A stretch of DNA of 64,000 nucleotides from Rebecca billardiae RCC1528 (taxonomy: Eukaryota > Haptophyta). Shown in pieces: positions 30,132 to 40,460 of this stretch. Under the pieces are notes generated by a model, which saw only the letters and a list, made by a program, of their open reading frames with translations, did no database searches and was not told the origin of the DNA. The position numbers were made by a program, and so were the translations under genes. Location of the stretch: positions 2,294,001 through 2,358,000 of the forward strand of contig OZ251223.1 of the NCBI GenBank assembly GCA_965240325.2, in the 5' to 3' direction. Each line of letters opens with the position of its first letter. Position 1 is the stretch's first letter.

Positions 30132-32544
30132 ATGTGGCAGGTGGTGCTGAGCGCTGCATGCGCGCACGATCGAGGACGATCCGCCCACACGGGCGGGAAG
30201 CAGGTGCTCCTCGAGCTGCCTAGTGGGTACTGTACTCGCGAGGTGCGCCCATTTGGCGTTCGCCTCGCGTCCACCGTCGCAGCCCAGCGCGCGCTGCGCG
30301 CGGACAACCATCTCCTCGACGCGCTGCGGCGGCACGCGTTTGGGGAGCTCCAGATGGACTCGGCGGCCATGCGTGCCTACCTGGATCAGATTTTGACCGT
30401 ACCTATCGTCATGTGGATCGTCGTGGCCCTCGCCGTGGCGCTGCTTCTGTGCGTGCTCTGGCTCAGCAGCCGGCAACCATCAGCGCAGCGTGTGGAGTCG
30501 AAAGCACGGCCGCGTGCAGGCGCGCGCACGTGGGCGACGACGGCATACGCCGTCTGTGTGATGGTCACTGTGGCGAGTGCCGTCACGGGTATGGTTGCCA
30601 CCCACCGCTTCACCGCCGCGGCGTCGCGCTCCGTGTGCGTCACCCTCGACACCGTGCAGCAGGCGCATGACGTCCTGCTGAGCTTCCACGCACCTGTGCG
30701 CCACCTCGAGGGCGCGGCAAACGTGGCGCTCGACTCAGCGGCCGTGCTCGTGGATGCCGCGTCCGATGCGCTTGACGATGCTGACCGAGTCGCCTTCTTC
30801 GTCGAGGATATCGCGGTGCGCGCCCTTGCGCGTCGGCAGCGTGGCACAAGCCTGCCCCGGCCATCAGCGAGGTGGCAGCTCACCCTCGGCGCGCCAACCT
30901 CGCGGCTGACCCGCCCACGCGTACTGGGCCTGCGCGCGGCGCGCTCCCGGCGCGCGCGAGCAGGCGAGTATGCGCGACCTGCGCCTCCCCGTCATCAGCA
31001 ACGTGCGCGCCATCCAGCAGCGCCTGAACCGCCCAGCCGAGCTCGCGCTCGACGGGCTGCGCAAGACGCGGGCGGGCATCGCCGCGCTCGACGAGTACCG
31101 CGCGCTGCTGGGCGTGCTGCTCGCGGACCGCTCGTGGCTGCGCCAGATCGCGTACATCGTCAACCTCGCGCTGGACTGGCTCGCCGCGATGGTCGGCGGC
31201 GTCTACGCGCGCACGGCGAGGGCCGCCCAGTCGAGGCTTCTCGTCGCGCAGCGGGGGGTCGTGCGGTTGACGCATACGGCGCTCGCCCTCGCAGCCCTCG
31301 TGGCCGTGCTGGGCGCCGTGCCTGTGCTTCTGGCGTGGCGCCGGCCGAGCGCGCGGAGCACGCGCTCCGTGCTCAGCAGCGCCTGCTTCGCGCACTGCGC
31401 GCAGGCCGCGCTCAGCTGCGCGCTCGGCGGCGCGCTGCTGAGCGGGAGCTACCTGCTGATGGATGCGTGCGAGCTGGGGCGCGACTTTGGCAAGCGGCCC
31501 GCCGCCTACTTCGCAGAGCCGCTGCTGCAGAACCTGACGAGCGCGTGCCTGCTGCGCCCCGCGCGGCCGATCATCGGCATGCTCGCCGCGCGCTTCGCCG
31601 GGCCGCAGGTCGCCCTCGCGCTCGCCGTGCTGCAGAGCACTTCGAGCTTTGGCGCCGAGCCCGCGCGCGATGCGATCGAGAAGGGCGAGGGCGGCGTGCA
31701 CGACGTCGGGCCGCGCAGCTACGCGCGGCATGTGCGCGGCGTGACGTGGCGCGACTTTGGGCTGCAGGAGGACCGAGACGACCTCGTCCAGCGCTGCTGC
31801 TCGCAGGGCGACCCGTCCGGGGCGGCGCAGGCCGACTGCGACGACGCGTGGCTGCGCAAGTCGTGCGCGGGCGCGCGGGAGCTGCTCAACGCCAACGACA
31901 CGATCCGACACACGCTGCAGGGCTGGCACGCACGCGCCAAGGGCATAGACGAGGCTCTCGCCGAGCTCAGCCTCGAGGCGCACGTCTATATGGACAGGCT
32001 CAGGCGCGCGAGCACGGTGCTGGAACCGCTCCGGGCGGCGCTCGACGAGGCGCTCGAGCTGGGGGACTGCGGCTTTGTGCGCGAGCGGTACCACTCCCTC
32101 AGCGGCGCCGCGTGTGCTGCGGCCATGCCCTCGCTCTTCTGGATGGCCGCTGCGCTGCTCGCGAGCGCGGCTGCGAGCATCGTCATGAGCGCAGCGCTTG
32201 TTGGCCTCGTCCGCATCTCCTGGGACCGGACCTATTGGCAGCAGCTGGCGCATGACGCAGATGCGCAGCTCGAGCGAGGCGCGCCCGGCAGCCTTGGCGG
32301 CAGCCGGCACGAGCCTCATGCGGATGCGACGCGCCTTGCTGGCGGTCGCGGAGGCACTCAGGCCAACGTCAGCATCGAGCTCGCAACAGGCACGCAGGCG
32401 CATCGGCACCCGGCGCAGCACCTGGCGCGTCCTGCCTCCTGGGCGTGCCTGCCCCTGTGTGTCGGGCGAGCTCCCCGCAGTGACGCGCGAAGGGATGCAG
32501 ACAAGAGTCACGACCGGTCGCTCCGCGCATCGGGCGCAGCTTGA
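30132..32544 (+). CDS. Multi-pass membrane protein, prominin/tweety-like layout, two exons
   Basis: Exons 30132-30815 and 30964-32544 give 754 aa. The 148-bp intron (GTGCGC...GAGCAG) is in phase 0 and joins VEDIA to ASMRDLRL. About five membrane segments can be seen: VPIVMWIVVALAVALLLCVL, TTAYAVCVMVTVASAVTGMV, a pair at TALALAALVAVLGAVPVLLA and AALSCALGGALLSGSYLLM, and AAALLASAAASIVMSAALVG near the C-end. Two long loops separate them; the second has several cysteines (QRCCSQGD, LRKSCAG, ELGDCGF). This spacing recalls prominins (five segments, two large extracellular loops) and tweety channels, but sequence likeness is too weak for me to name the family. The ATG at 30132 gives a short possible signal segment. 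The C-terminal tail is cytoplasmic-type low complexity. Confidence 0.65.
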
Positions 32545-33297
32545 CACGGCCAGCCAAATCTGTCTGCCAGTAGCTATGCAGTCGGCAGTCCGACGGCGGC
32601 ACGTTCCGCCAGTCTGGTGAGTCACTCGTGAGTGCAATCAGGCCCGAATCAGCTGACTACTAATTAGACTATGATTTAAAGACACAGGCACGAGGGCGCA
32701 GCTCTCCTGATTGGTCTGTCGTGGTACTGGTCGAAACTTGCAGCAGTGGCAGTGGTGTGAGCACGTTGATGTTGGTCGCCAGGGTGACTGCTCCGTGCAT
32801 CGGCCTCGGGCTCGGCATATCTCAGCTGTCCCGCCGCTCCACGGCGTGTGAGGAATCAAGCTGACGGTGAAAGTTGGCCGACATGATCATGCGTCGGTGC
32901 CGGGCGCCGACGCCCCGTACTCTAGCTGATATCATACCGTGACTGCGATTTACTCGTCAGAATCGATCGGCTGTATTACCGTGCGCAAAGTCGCTGGCTG
33001 CAATGCCGACTATGCAGCCCACGCCGACGGCGCGGTCCCAGCACGGAATGTGTCGCGTATGATCGCCGCCTAGGCCATCAGTATGTGCAGCGTGACTGTA
33101 CGTTGCTCGTGCGGTTCGCGCAGGGCACGTCGTCGTTCGTCACTCGTCAGTAGACCTTGGTGACTCGGTGAGATGGCGACGGCAGCCATCGTTCGACATG
33201 CCTCGAATCGTCGCTCGCGGCCGAAAAGTTCGTCAATTGCTCATCGCGTGTCCACGTTCGCGGGGGGGGCGCAGCCTGGGACGGCTGGGACCGCCGA
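32545..33297. other. Intergenic region with no supported gene
   Basis: Mixed-composition spacer of about 750 bp between two genes on the same strand. I see no RNA gene, no repeat and no plausible exon in it. Confidence 0.55.
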
Positions 33298-35433
33298 ATG
33301 CGGCCATCCGGCGGCCCGCCGCCGACCATGCCGGCGCCGGCGCCCCGGCCCGACGAGGAGAGCGCTGGGTACGATCGTCCACTGCTTGTCGTCCGTGGCG
33401 CCGTCCCCAAGTCCGACTCGATGATCTCGCGCGGCTCGTCGATCATGTCGGATCATCTGCGCGAGGCGCGCGAGCACGAGGCAGCGAGGGGACACCGGCC
33501 GGGTGGGCTGAAGGCCTCGGTGTACACGCTCGTCTCGACGATGATGGGCGGAGGGGTGCTCAGCCTGGTGCGTACGCCTTGTCACGACTCTCGCCGATCC
33601 AGCGCGCGTCCACGCCCCCCAGGCCAACGCACTGAATCGTGCGGCCGCGGACGCGCCCGCATGCCCCGTCGTCGCCGCGCGCGCGCACAGCCTTACGCCG
33701 TGCAGGAGGCGGGGGTGGCGACGGGCGCGATCCTGCTGATCCTCGTGGGCCTGGCCTCGCGCCTGTCCCTCTGGCTCCTCGTCACCGCCGGCTGCTCCGT
33801 GCGCGCGCGCTCGTACGAGGACATGGTGAGCAAGACGCTCGGCGAGCGCGCGGCGCTGGGCGTGACCGTCATCCTCGCCGTGCTCACGTGGTTCGTGATC
33901 ATCGCGTACTCGATCCTGGTGGGCGACTTGGTCGGGCCTGTCCTCGGCTTCCTGCTCCCCGGGCTCGTGAGCGACGCCGCCATCGACGCGAAGGGCCCGC
34001 TCAGCCTGCGCACGGCCACGATGGCGAGCGCCCACCTGCTCGTCTTCCCGATCACGCGGCTGCCGTCGATGAGCTCGCTCGGCTTCACGTCAGCCATCTC
34101 GCTGACGACGACGGTGGTGCTCGCGGCGTTCATCAGCGCGCGCTCGATCGGCGCGATGATCAAGCGCGGCTACGTCTTCCCACCCGAGCCCGAGCTCCCC
34201 ACCGGGCCAGCCGGCAGCGCGGTGCGTGAGTGGTTGCGGGGCACAATGTCGAGTGCTTCGATCGTGAGCGTCTCCTTCCTGTGCCACTTCAACCTGCTGC
34301 CGCTCTCGGAGGAGCTGCGCCGGTGCGCGCGCGCGGAGTGGCGCGCGGGGGGGTCGGGGCGCGCGCCGAGCCAGTCGGGCCTGCGCGCGCGCGCACCTGC
34401 ACCACAGCAGCCTCGCGTGCTCTGCCACCGGGCGATCTCTCAGGCAGCCTCGGCGCACACTCTGTGGCGTCGATGGCGTTCGGCCGCCCGCACACTCCTG
34501 GGCGCTATCCTGGTGCGGCAGACTCTCCATGATGCCCCGCCTGGAAAGCGTCCGCACAGCCCCGCGCGCGCCGCACGCGCCAGCGGCCCCTGCGCCCGTG
34601 CGCGGCGGACCTCGGCCAACCGCGCGCCCGCCCGCGCCTCGCCTCCGCGGCACCGCAGCCCGACCAAGCGCCGCTTCCGCAAAGTGATCGACTGGACCAC
34701 GCTCGTGGCGGGTGCGCTCTACCTCTCCGTTGGCGTGCTCGGCAGCCTGCAGTTCCCGCGCGCGACGAGCGGCGGCGTGCGCGGGAACGTGCTGCTCAAC
34801 TACGGCAACCACGACGCGCTCATGTCGATCGGCCGCCTCGCGCTCTCGCTCACCGTCACGTCGGGCATCGCGCTGATGGTGCACCCGTGCCGCTCCGCCA
34901 TACGACGGCTCGTGCGCACCGCGAGCGGGGCGGAGCCGATACCCGCGGCGCCGGCGTCGCCGCCACCACCGGCCTCGCGGAAGAGGCCAGCGCAATCACC
35001 GATGGACCGTGTGGACACGGACACCGATGCCGACCTGGACGATGGCGACCAGGATGAGCCGCAGCCGCCGCTGCCGCCGCCGCCCGCCGCGTCCCCTGCG
35101 CGCGACACGCTCGAGGCCGCCCTGATCCAGGCATCTGGGCTCATCGTCGCCGTGTACATCCCGGAGATCACAATCATCTGGGCGTTCATGGGCTCCACCG
35201 TGTCCATGCTCATTGCGTTCGTCCTCCCTGCTGCGTGCTACCTGGCGCTCCGACGGTGGAAGCGGCAGTCGACGCTGCGGAAGCGCAGAGGCGCTTGGGT
35301 CCTGCTCGTCACAGGCAGCGTCCTCACAGTGGTGTGCACGATCTCCTCGATCTCGAGCTACGCGTCAGCAGCCGTGGCCGCCGCGAGCAGCAGTGATGAC
35401 GCGCTGGCTGACAGCGCCGACGCAGACCAATAA
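33298..35433 (+). CDS. SLC38-like amino-acid transporter (AAAP family), three exons
   Basis: Exons 33298-33567, 33691-34322 and 34659-35433 give 558 aa. Intron 1 (123 bp, GTGCGT...ACAG) joins GGGVLSL to PYAVQEAGV, restoring the AAAP signature at the first helix. Intron 2 (336 bp, GTGCGC...GCAG, phase 2) joins SEELRR to PTKRRFRKVI. Both introns keep the frame if retained, so an unspliced reading is longer (711 aa) but carries Arg/Pro-rich nonsense. About eleven membrane segments are expected; clear ones include VATGAILLILVGLASR, VTVILAVLTWFVIIAYSIL and LVAGALYLSVGVLGSL. Family members move neutral amino acids with H+ or Na+ at the plasma membrane or vacuole/lysosome. A long acidic loop (DTDTDADLDDGDQDEPQPP) splits the last helices. 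ATG 33298 is used; 33328 is possible. Confidence 0.85.
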   Translation: MRPSGGPPPTMPAPAPRPDEESAGYDRPLLVVRGAVPKSDSMISRGSSIMSDHLREAREHEAARGHRPGGLKASVYTLVSTMMGGGVLSLVRTPCHDSRRSSARPRPPGQRTESCGRGRARMPRRRRARAQPYAVQEAGVATGAILLILVGLASRLSLWLLVTAGCSVRARSYEDMVSKTLGERAALGVTVILAVLTWFVIIAYSILVGDLVGPVLGFLLPGLVSDAAIDAKGPLSLRTATMASAHLLVFPITRLPSMSSLGFTSAISLTTTVVLAAFISARSIGAMIKRGYVFPPEPELPTGPAGSAVREWLRGTMSSASIVSVSFLCHFNLLPLSEELRRCARAEWRAGGSGRAPSQSGLRARAPAPQQPRVLCHRAISQAASAHTLWRRWRSAARTLLGAILVRQTLHDAPPGKRPHSPARAARASGPCARARRTSANRAPARASPPRHRSPTKRRFRKVIDWTTLVAGALYLSVGVLGSLQFPRATSGGVRGNVLLNYGNHDALMSIGRLALSLTVTSGIALMVHPCRSAIRRLVRTASGAEPIPAAPASPPPPASRKRPAQSPMDRVDTDTDADLDDGDQDEPQPPLPPPPAASPARDTLEAALIQASGLIVAVYIPEITIIWAFMGSTVSMLIAFVLPAACYLALRRWKRQSTLRKRRGAWVLLVTGSVLTVVCTISSISSYASAAVAAASSSDDALADSADADQ

Positions 35434-35968
35434 CCCGCGCCCCGGCCGCCCGGTCCGCGGCGGTCGGGCGCCAGCGGCAGTTCGGCGCCGGAGGCAGGTC
35501 CTGGCTTGGGGCAGCCCGTGGCCGTGCCACGTCTGACGTGGGGTGCTGGCCAGCTGCGGCCGCGTGCGGCCTACTCAGACTCGCTGCTGGCGAGTAGGCG
35601 GTCGTAGCCTATACCAGCTGCATCGGTAGTGATGACAATAGCAGTACCTGCTGACATGTGCGCAGTAAAAAAGCCACGACTCGGTCTCGGAGATATATAT
35701 TATTCCGTGTAATTCCGCGACGCGTCATCATATCCGCCATCATGATCATCAGATTTCCGGCGGCGCCGCGGGCGCGGATCGATGAAACTTATACGGCCTC
35801 AAGATTATTTCTCGGCCGCTGTTATGACAGGCGCACGCCATTCTGATGTAGTCATAATGATGATGATTCCATTCCAAGTAACGCGAGTAGTGAGGTGATG
35901 CCATTGAATGGCGCCGCGGCAGCAGCTCCGGTCGCTGACGCACGCGGGACCTCGCGGATGTTCTGGCC
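35434..35968. other. Intergenic region with no supported gene
   Basis: These 535 bp lie between convergent genes. The middle is AT-richer (35680-35880). No gene or repeat is recognised. Confidence 0.55.
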
Positions 35969-37729
35969 TCAGCCGTGGCACCCGCCCTGACCCCTGCAGC
36001 ATTGGTCGTCTGTGTGGTGCCTCGCAGCTCGATCTGCGGCCTGCACGCGCTCCTGGATCGCCTCGCGGTCGTAGCCCTCGTCCCACAACTTGCGCTTGAA
36101 GTCGTCCGTCAGGATCTCAAGCGCCTCGCCCAGCTGCTTGAACTGCTCCTCGGCCACGCGCTTGGCCTCCTCGTCGCCCGCAGGCGCCTTGTCTGGGTGC
36201 AGCTCGAGCGCGCGCAGCTTGTACGCCTGCTTGATCTCGGGGGTGGAGGCGACGGTGGGCACCCTGAGCAGCGCGTACAGGTCGGGCCGACGCATCTTGC
36301 GCACCTCGAAGTTCGCCCGCTGGAACGCGTGGCTGATCTGCGCGTCGTGCCCGTACAGCTTCTGCAGCTCGCGCAGCCCGTCGAGCGCCTCCTCGTGCCG
36401 GCCGAGCGCGTGCAGCGCGGACGCGCGCGTGAGCGCCGCGGGCTTGCACTCGTTCTCCGAGCCGTACAGCGCCTTGGCGCAGTCGGCCAGGCACTTGTCA
36501 AACTCCTTCAGCCGCAGGTACGCCGCCGCGCGCTCAGCGAACAGCATCGCGTGCAGCGGCGCGCGCATCGGCGGGTCGGCGACGCTGATGGCCTCGCTCG
36601 TCAGCTGGACGGCCTGCGTGAAGTTGCGGTTGAACGCGGCGGACTTGGCGCCCTCGCTGGCGCGCTGCACCTTGCGCGCCTTCTTCGCCGCGCCCTGCGT
36701 CATCGAGTCGTCCGGGTCGAGCCGCAGCGCCTCGCTCAGGTGCTTCCACGCCTGCTCGAAGTCGCAGTTCAGATAGAACGCCTGGCCGCGCACCGTGAGA
36801 GCGCCCGCGTGCGTTGGCTGCTCCTTGATGATCGGCCGCGTGCGCCGGATGGCCTGGTCGCACAGGCCGAGGCCGAGCTCGGCGCGCGCGAGCCACAGCT
36901 GCACAGACGGCGCCGCCGTGCGCCCCATCATCGACGCGAAGATGTCCTTCGCGCGCTTGTACTCGCCCGCGTTGAACGCGTCGCGGCCCGCGCGCTCGGC
37001 CTCGACGAGTGCTTCGACCGTGCGCTCGAGCGCGCCTAGCTCCTCGTCCTTGAGCACGACGCTCTCGAGGTGGCGCGCGGCGTCCTCGAAGCGGCCGAGA
37101 GAGACGCACGCGTGCACGAAGAGCGCGTTCGCCGGCGGCAGGGACGCGTCGAGCTTGAGCGCCTGCCTCGCATCGCCGAGTGCCTGCGCGTGCTCGTGGC
37201 ACGCGGCCCACGCCCGGCCGCGCGCGGCGAGCGTCGACGCGTCGGACTGCGCAGCCAGCGCCTTGGAGTAGAGTGTGATCGCCTCCTTGTAGAGCTTCGA
37301 GTCGAACTTGTGGTCCGCCTGCTCGCGCAACCCGGCCGCGATCGAGCCGACGGAGCCCACGCGGTCCTTGCCGACGTGTGACTCCGAGTTGAGCAGGTGC
37401 GAGCTCACCTCGGAGTACTCGCCGCGCCACGAGCACATCGGCAGCGGGCAGCGCACGCGCACGCGGCCGAGCACGCGCCACGCCAGTGGCGATGCTTTGG
37501 CCAGCGGCTGCGGGCTCGTGTGCAGCCTGGCCGAGCACGTCGGGCACTTGTGATTCTGCTCCTGCTCGAGCGAGTGCGCGCCGATCCACTGCTCCACGCA
37601 GCCCGAGCAGAAGACGTGCGAGCACTCGGCGAGGACGGGCGACTCGACGAGCTGCGTGCAGATCACGCAGATGAACTCCTGGTAGTGGTTCTCGTCGGTG
37701 CCCTCGCACAGCTCGAGCGCGTAGCCCAT
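35969..37729 (-). CDS. RING finger, second zinc finger, TPR array and J-domain in one protein
   Basis: A single exon of 586 aa. A RING finger opens the protein (C21, C24, C36, H38, C41, C44, C62, C65; CVICTQL, CSHVFCSGCVEQW, CPTC). A second finger of TRAF-like type follows (C94, C99, H111, H118). Residues ~140-490 are tetratricopeptide repeats (ITLYSKALAAQ, AWKHLSEALRLDPDD, ADCAKALYGSENECKP). A J-domain ends it (LYALLRVPTVASTPEIKQAY, HPD at about 510-512, DDFKRKLWDEGYD), then a Cys/His tail. TPR plus J recalls DNAJC7/DNAJC3 co-chaperones, which stimulate HSP70; a RING on the same chain would add ubiquitin-ligase activity. The start at 37729 has a better context (GTGATGG) than the ATG at 37843, which would add 38 unconserved residues. 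Confidence 0.85.
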   Translation of the reverse strand: MGYALELCEGTDENHYQEFICVICTQLVESPVLAECSHVFCSGCVEQWIGAHSLEQEQNHKCPTCSARLHTSPQPLAKASPLAWRVLGRVRVRCPLPMCSWRGEYSEVSSHLLNSESHVGKDRVGSVGSIAAGLREQADHKFDSKLYKEAITLYSKALAAQSDASTLAARGRAWAACHEHAQALGDARQALKLDASLPPANALFVHACVSLGRFEDAARHLESVVLKDEELGALERTVEALVEAERAGRDAFNAGEYKRAKDIFASMMGRTAAPSVQLWLARAELGLGLCDQAIRRTRPIIKEQPTHAGALTVRGQAFYLNCDFEQAWKHLSEALRLDPDDSMTQGAAKKARKVQRASEGAKSAAFNRNFTQAVQLTSEAISVADPPMRAPLHAMLFAERAAAYLRLKEFDKCLADCAKALYGSENECKPAALTRASALHALGRHEEALDGLRELQKLYGHDAQISHAFQRANFEVRKMRRPDLYALLRVPTVASTPEIKQAYKLRALELHPDKAPAGDEEAKRVAEEQFKQLGEALEILTDDFKRKLWDEGYDREAIQERVQAADRAARHHTDDQCCRGQGGCHG

Positions 37730-38645
37730 CACACCGAACGCGTCCGCCGAGACTGCACGCCGGCACACGAGAAAGAGCGCCCCCACACGCTTTGCCCGCA
37801 CCCGCGTCTGGACGCGAATTCGGGCGTACAAGCAAAGGACCATCAAATGGTCCTTGGTACAAGTACTGTTGCCTGAGCTTGTGTGCGTCTCTTATTCTTA
37901 GTAAACTGTAACCTGCTTGCAGTGCTTGCTGCGCACGCGCGAGTTCGCAGTGCTTTCGCACCCCTCCCACGGGACCGATGAACGGGTGGCCCGCCGGCGC
38001 GGCTTTTCGTCCCTGTATTCTTGGGCCGACGGATAGCGCGGAGGTCGCGAGGGGCACATGCGCGGCACGGGAATGTCGCTGCTCACGAGCCTGTCTATGA
38101 TACTGTACACCAGATCTTCATTGCATCAGCACCGCCATCAACTCAACGCCGTCGGTAGTGGTAGGGTGCTGCCCGCCGGAGGCCGCAGTGTGTACCGCGG
38201 CAGACCGGCCCGTGCCCGGACGTGACTACCGGCGTGGCGTGTGGGTGGTGGCGGCGGCGGCGGTGGCACGGGGGCAGCTCGAAGAGCAGGGCGACTGTGC
38301 ATGTGACGGGACGCCCATCAGCTGCCTATCGCCACAAGGTCGGCAAGAAGGGACACTTCGACCGCTCGTCACTCGCGCGTCGTCATTGCACCGAAGCGGT
38401 CGGCACGATGGCGACGCAGAAAGCCAGACGAAACTGAGAATACTGCACGGTGCACAAGTACCCCCATACTGGCGCTGCTCACCACACTGGTAAGTACTTC
38501 GTCACAGTTATACTTACCCACTAACGTGTACCGCCCTTGACTCCACTATGGAAAGTGGTTGTGAGAGTTCGGGGCGGGCTTTTCCCAACCTACCCAACGA
38601 CGACGGAGCAAGCTCCGGCCAACATCCGCCCCGGCCGACCGCTGC
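37730..38645. repeat. Intergenic region with a short dispersed motif
   Basis: TGTGCGTCTCTTATTCTTAG then TAAACTGTA lies at 37882-37910 and is repeated exactly at 54405-54433 with CCTGAGCT before both. A variant with a 13-bp insertion is at about 39930-39975 on the other strand. The remainder, including a GGC-rich run near 38250, shows no gene. Confidence 0.65.
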
Positions 38646-39713
38646 ATGCCCGCAATTAGCGACGTCGACGTTGGCGCCCCCGCCGCGGGGGCGCCCGTCG
38701 CGAGGACGCATGTGGCTGCTGGCCATGATATCGACCTGGAAAAAGCTCTGTCTCCCATGTCTGATTCACCCGACGCCTGCATCGTCTGCCTGGAGGACTC
38801 GGAGGCGAGCGCAAGCAATCGCCTGCTGAGGCGGATATGCACGTGCCGGCAATCGGCCATCCACTACGAGTGCCTCGAGAAGCTGCTCAACTCGCGCGCA
38901 CGTCGACGCCTGCCGTTAGACGAGCGCATGCGATGCGCCGTCTGCCTCACCACCTATGACGTGCCTTTCGACGCTCTCTTGCTCTGCGAGTCCAAGCCTT
39001 CGCGCGACACAGCCAACACGCTGCTGCGGCGTCACATCCCAGCGATCCGCGCCGTGGCCCTGGTCGTCTGCTTCGCGTCCTTCATGGCCTTTGGCGTCCA
39101 GTTGCTGAGAGCTCAAGCAGGGGCACGGGTTGCCTACGTCATGGTCGTCGTCGCCGTCGTCGTAATTCTCGTCGCGCTGATTGTGAACGCGTGGAAGCCG
39201 AAGGAACAGCCGCCCCGCCTCTCGGACGAAGCGCTCAGGGGCATGGACGACGAGACCTTCTGGAGCGCGGTGGTCGTCCCAGAGCGTGGGTCTGGTGATC
39301 ACAATCCGATCAAGGCCGATCAGCAGCTGCCACTGCCAGAGGCTGCCCGTGCCAGAGTCATCGTGCACCTCGCGCCCGCGACGAGCTGGCCGCCCGCGGC
39401 AGAGCCCGAGAGCTCACCTGCTGCTGCCCCTACCGCCCGTGAGGGCACCGGCGGTGCGGTGAGCGCCTCGGCGCGCTCGTTGGGAGAGCAACGCGCGAGC
39501 TCCTCGTCGACAGCGGTGCCTGAGGGGCCGCTGGCTGCTGGGCCAGAGCGTGACACTGACTACAGCACTCACGAGCAAAGCAGTCCCATGGGCGGTCCTA
39601 AGACGGCGGTGCGACAGTGTCAGCGAGACTCGCGCACGGACTCGCCGCTCTCTTTGCGCTCAGTTGGGACCACCGCCTATCCCGCCGCCGCGGCCCCCGA
39701 CAAAGATTGTTAA
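38646..39713 (+). CDS. RING-CH (MARCH-type) membrane E3 ubiquitin ligase
   Basis: This is 355 aa in one exon. The N-terminal RINGv finger has the C4HC3 order: C45, C48 (ACIVCLED), C65, C67 (CTCRQ), H73, C76 (HYECLEKLL), C97, C100 (RCAVCLTTY). Two membrane helices follow at about 135-155 (AVALVVCFASFMAFGVQLL) and 163-183 (AYVMVVVAVVVILVALIV). The C-terminal half is a disordered Ser/Pro/Ala tail. MARCH-type ligases ubiquitinate other membrane proteins in the ER, Golgi or endosomes and drive their sorting or decay. The ATG at 38646 is the first in frame. The substrate is unknown. Confidence 0.85.
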   Translation: MPAISDVDVGAPAAGAPVARTHVAAGHDIDLEKALSPMSDSPDACIVCLEDSEASASNRLLRRICTCRQSAIHYECLEKLLNSRARRRLPLDERMRCAVCLTTYDVPFDALLLCESKPSRDTANTLLRRHIPAIRAVALVVCFASFMAFGVQLLRAQAGARVAYVMVVVAVVVILVALIVNAWKPKEQPPRLSDEALRGMDDETFWSAVVVPERGSGDHNPIKADQQLPLPEAARARVIVHLAPATSWPPAAEPESSPAAAPTAREGTGGAVSASARSLGEQRASSSSTAVPEGPLAAGPERDTDYSTHEQSSPMGGPKTAVRQCQRDSRTDSPLSLRSVGTTAYPAAAAPDKDC

Positions 39714-40294
39714 TACGCGCGATTTATTGGCAATCGTCGCGTTAACTGTAGTCGCGGAAAGTCCGTGAGCCAGGTCGCCTAATGGCTCGGATAATCACTT
39801 CGGTCCGCTGTCCCGGCGGTGTCCGCGGCGGGTCAAGCATGCAGCATTAAGCAGCATTAATTAGTTTATTAGTATTATTAATGTGCTGGACTGCTGGCAC
39901 TACTGGGCCGTCCAGATTTCATATTCATACAGTTTACTAAGAATACTTATTATTACTATAAGAGACGCACACGTACAGCTTAGAGAGATCAGGCACTGGC
40001 TCTGAGATATCACTATATAGTTAGTGTGAATGAACGAGCCGGGCGCGACTTTTTCGCCGATTACAATAATTAATATGATAATGATAGCTACAATGTCTCT
40101 GCTAAGTGCGAGACTCTCAAAAATAATTGAAACTCGCTCCGTCACCGCTAGCCCTGAGAATGGCCCCCGTCCCTTTTTTTCTTTGATCAAAGATCTTTTT
40201 GAAACGTGCCACGTGGTACTAGGGCCGCCCGCACTGCGGGCTCCATCCACGGCTGCGCGGCTCCGCCCTGCACCGCGCCCGGCGCCGGGCCATA

Positions 40295-40348
<54 letters not shown>

Positions 40349-40460
40349 ATATATACTATCAGTATTACTAATAAGTTGATCGGACTCCGCGAATCAGATG
40401 ATGCGTATAGCCAGTATTTAGCCTACTAACGAGTACTGATTCTAATTATAATATTTAAAA
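39714..40460. repeat. Gene-free AT-rich region with a foldback-repeat fragment
   Basis: At 40145-40280 is a fragment of the foldback repeat seen at 11587-12000 (CCCCGTCCCTTTTTTTCTTT-like start, GATCTTTTTGAAACGTG, CACCGCGCCCGG). It runs into an AT/CAT microsatellite at about 40299-40355. A variant of the dispersed motif lies at about 39930-39975. No gene is seen. Confidence 0.7.

Noticed and set aside
33568-33690. Reading the SLC38-like gene without splicing as a 711-aa protein
   Set aside because: Both inserts are Arg/Pro-rich, interrupt a conserved helix signature, and are bounded by GTGCG...AG.
36534-38057. 507-codon frame overlapping the RING/TPR/J gene
   Set aside because: Out-of-frame shadow of the same strand; the other frame has zinc ligands, TPRs and HPD.
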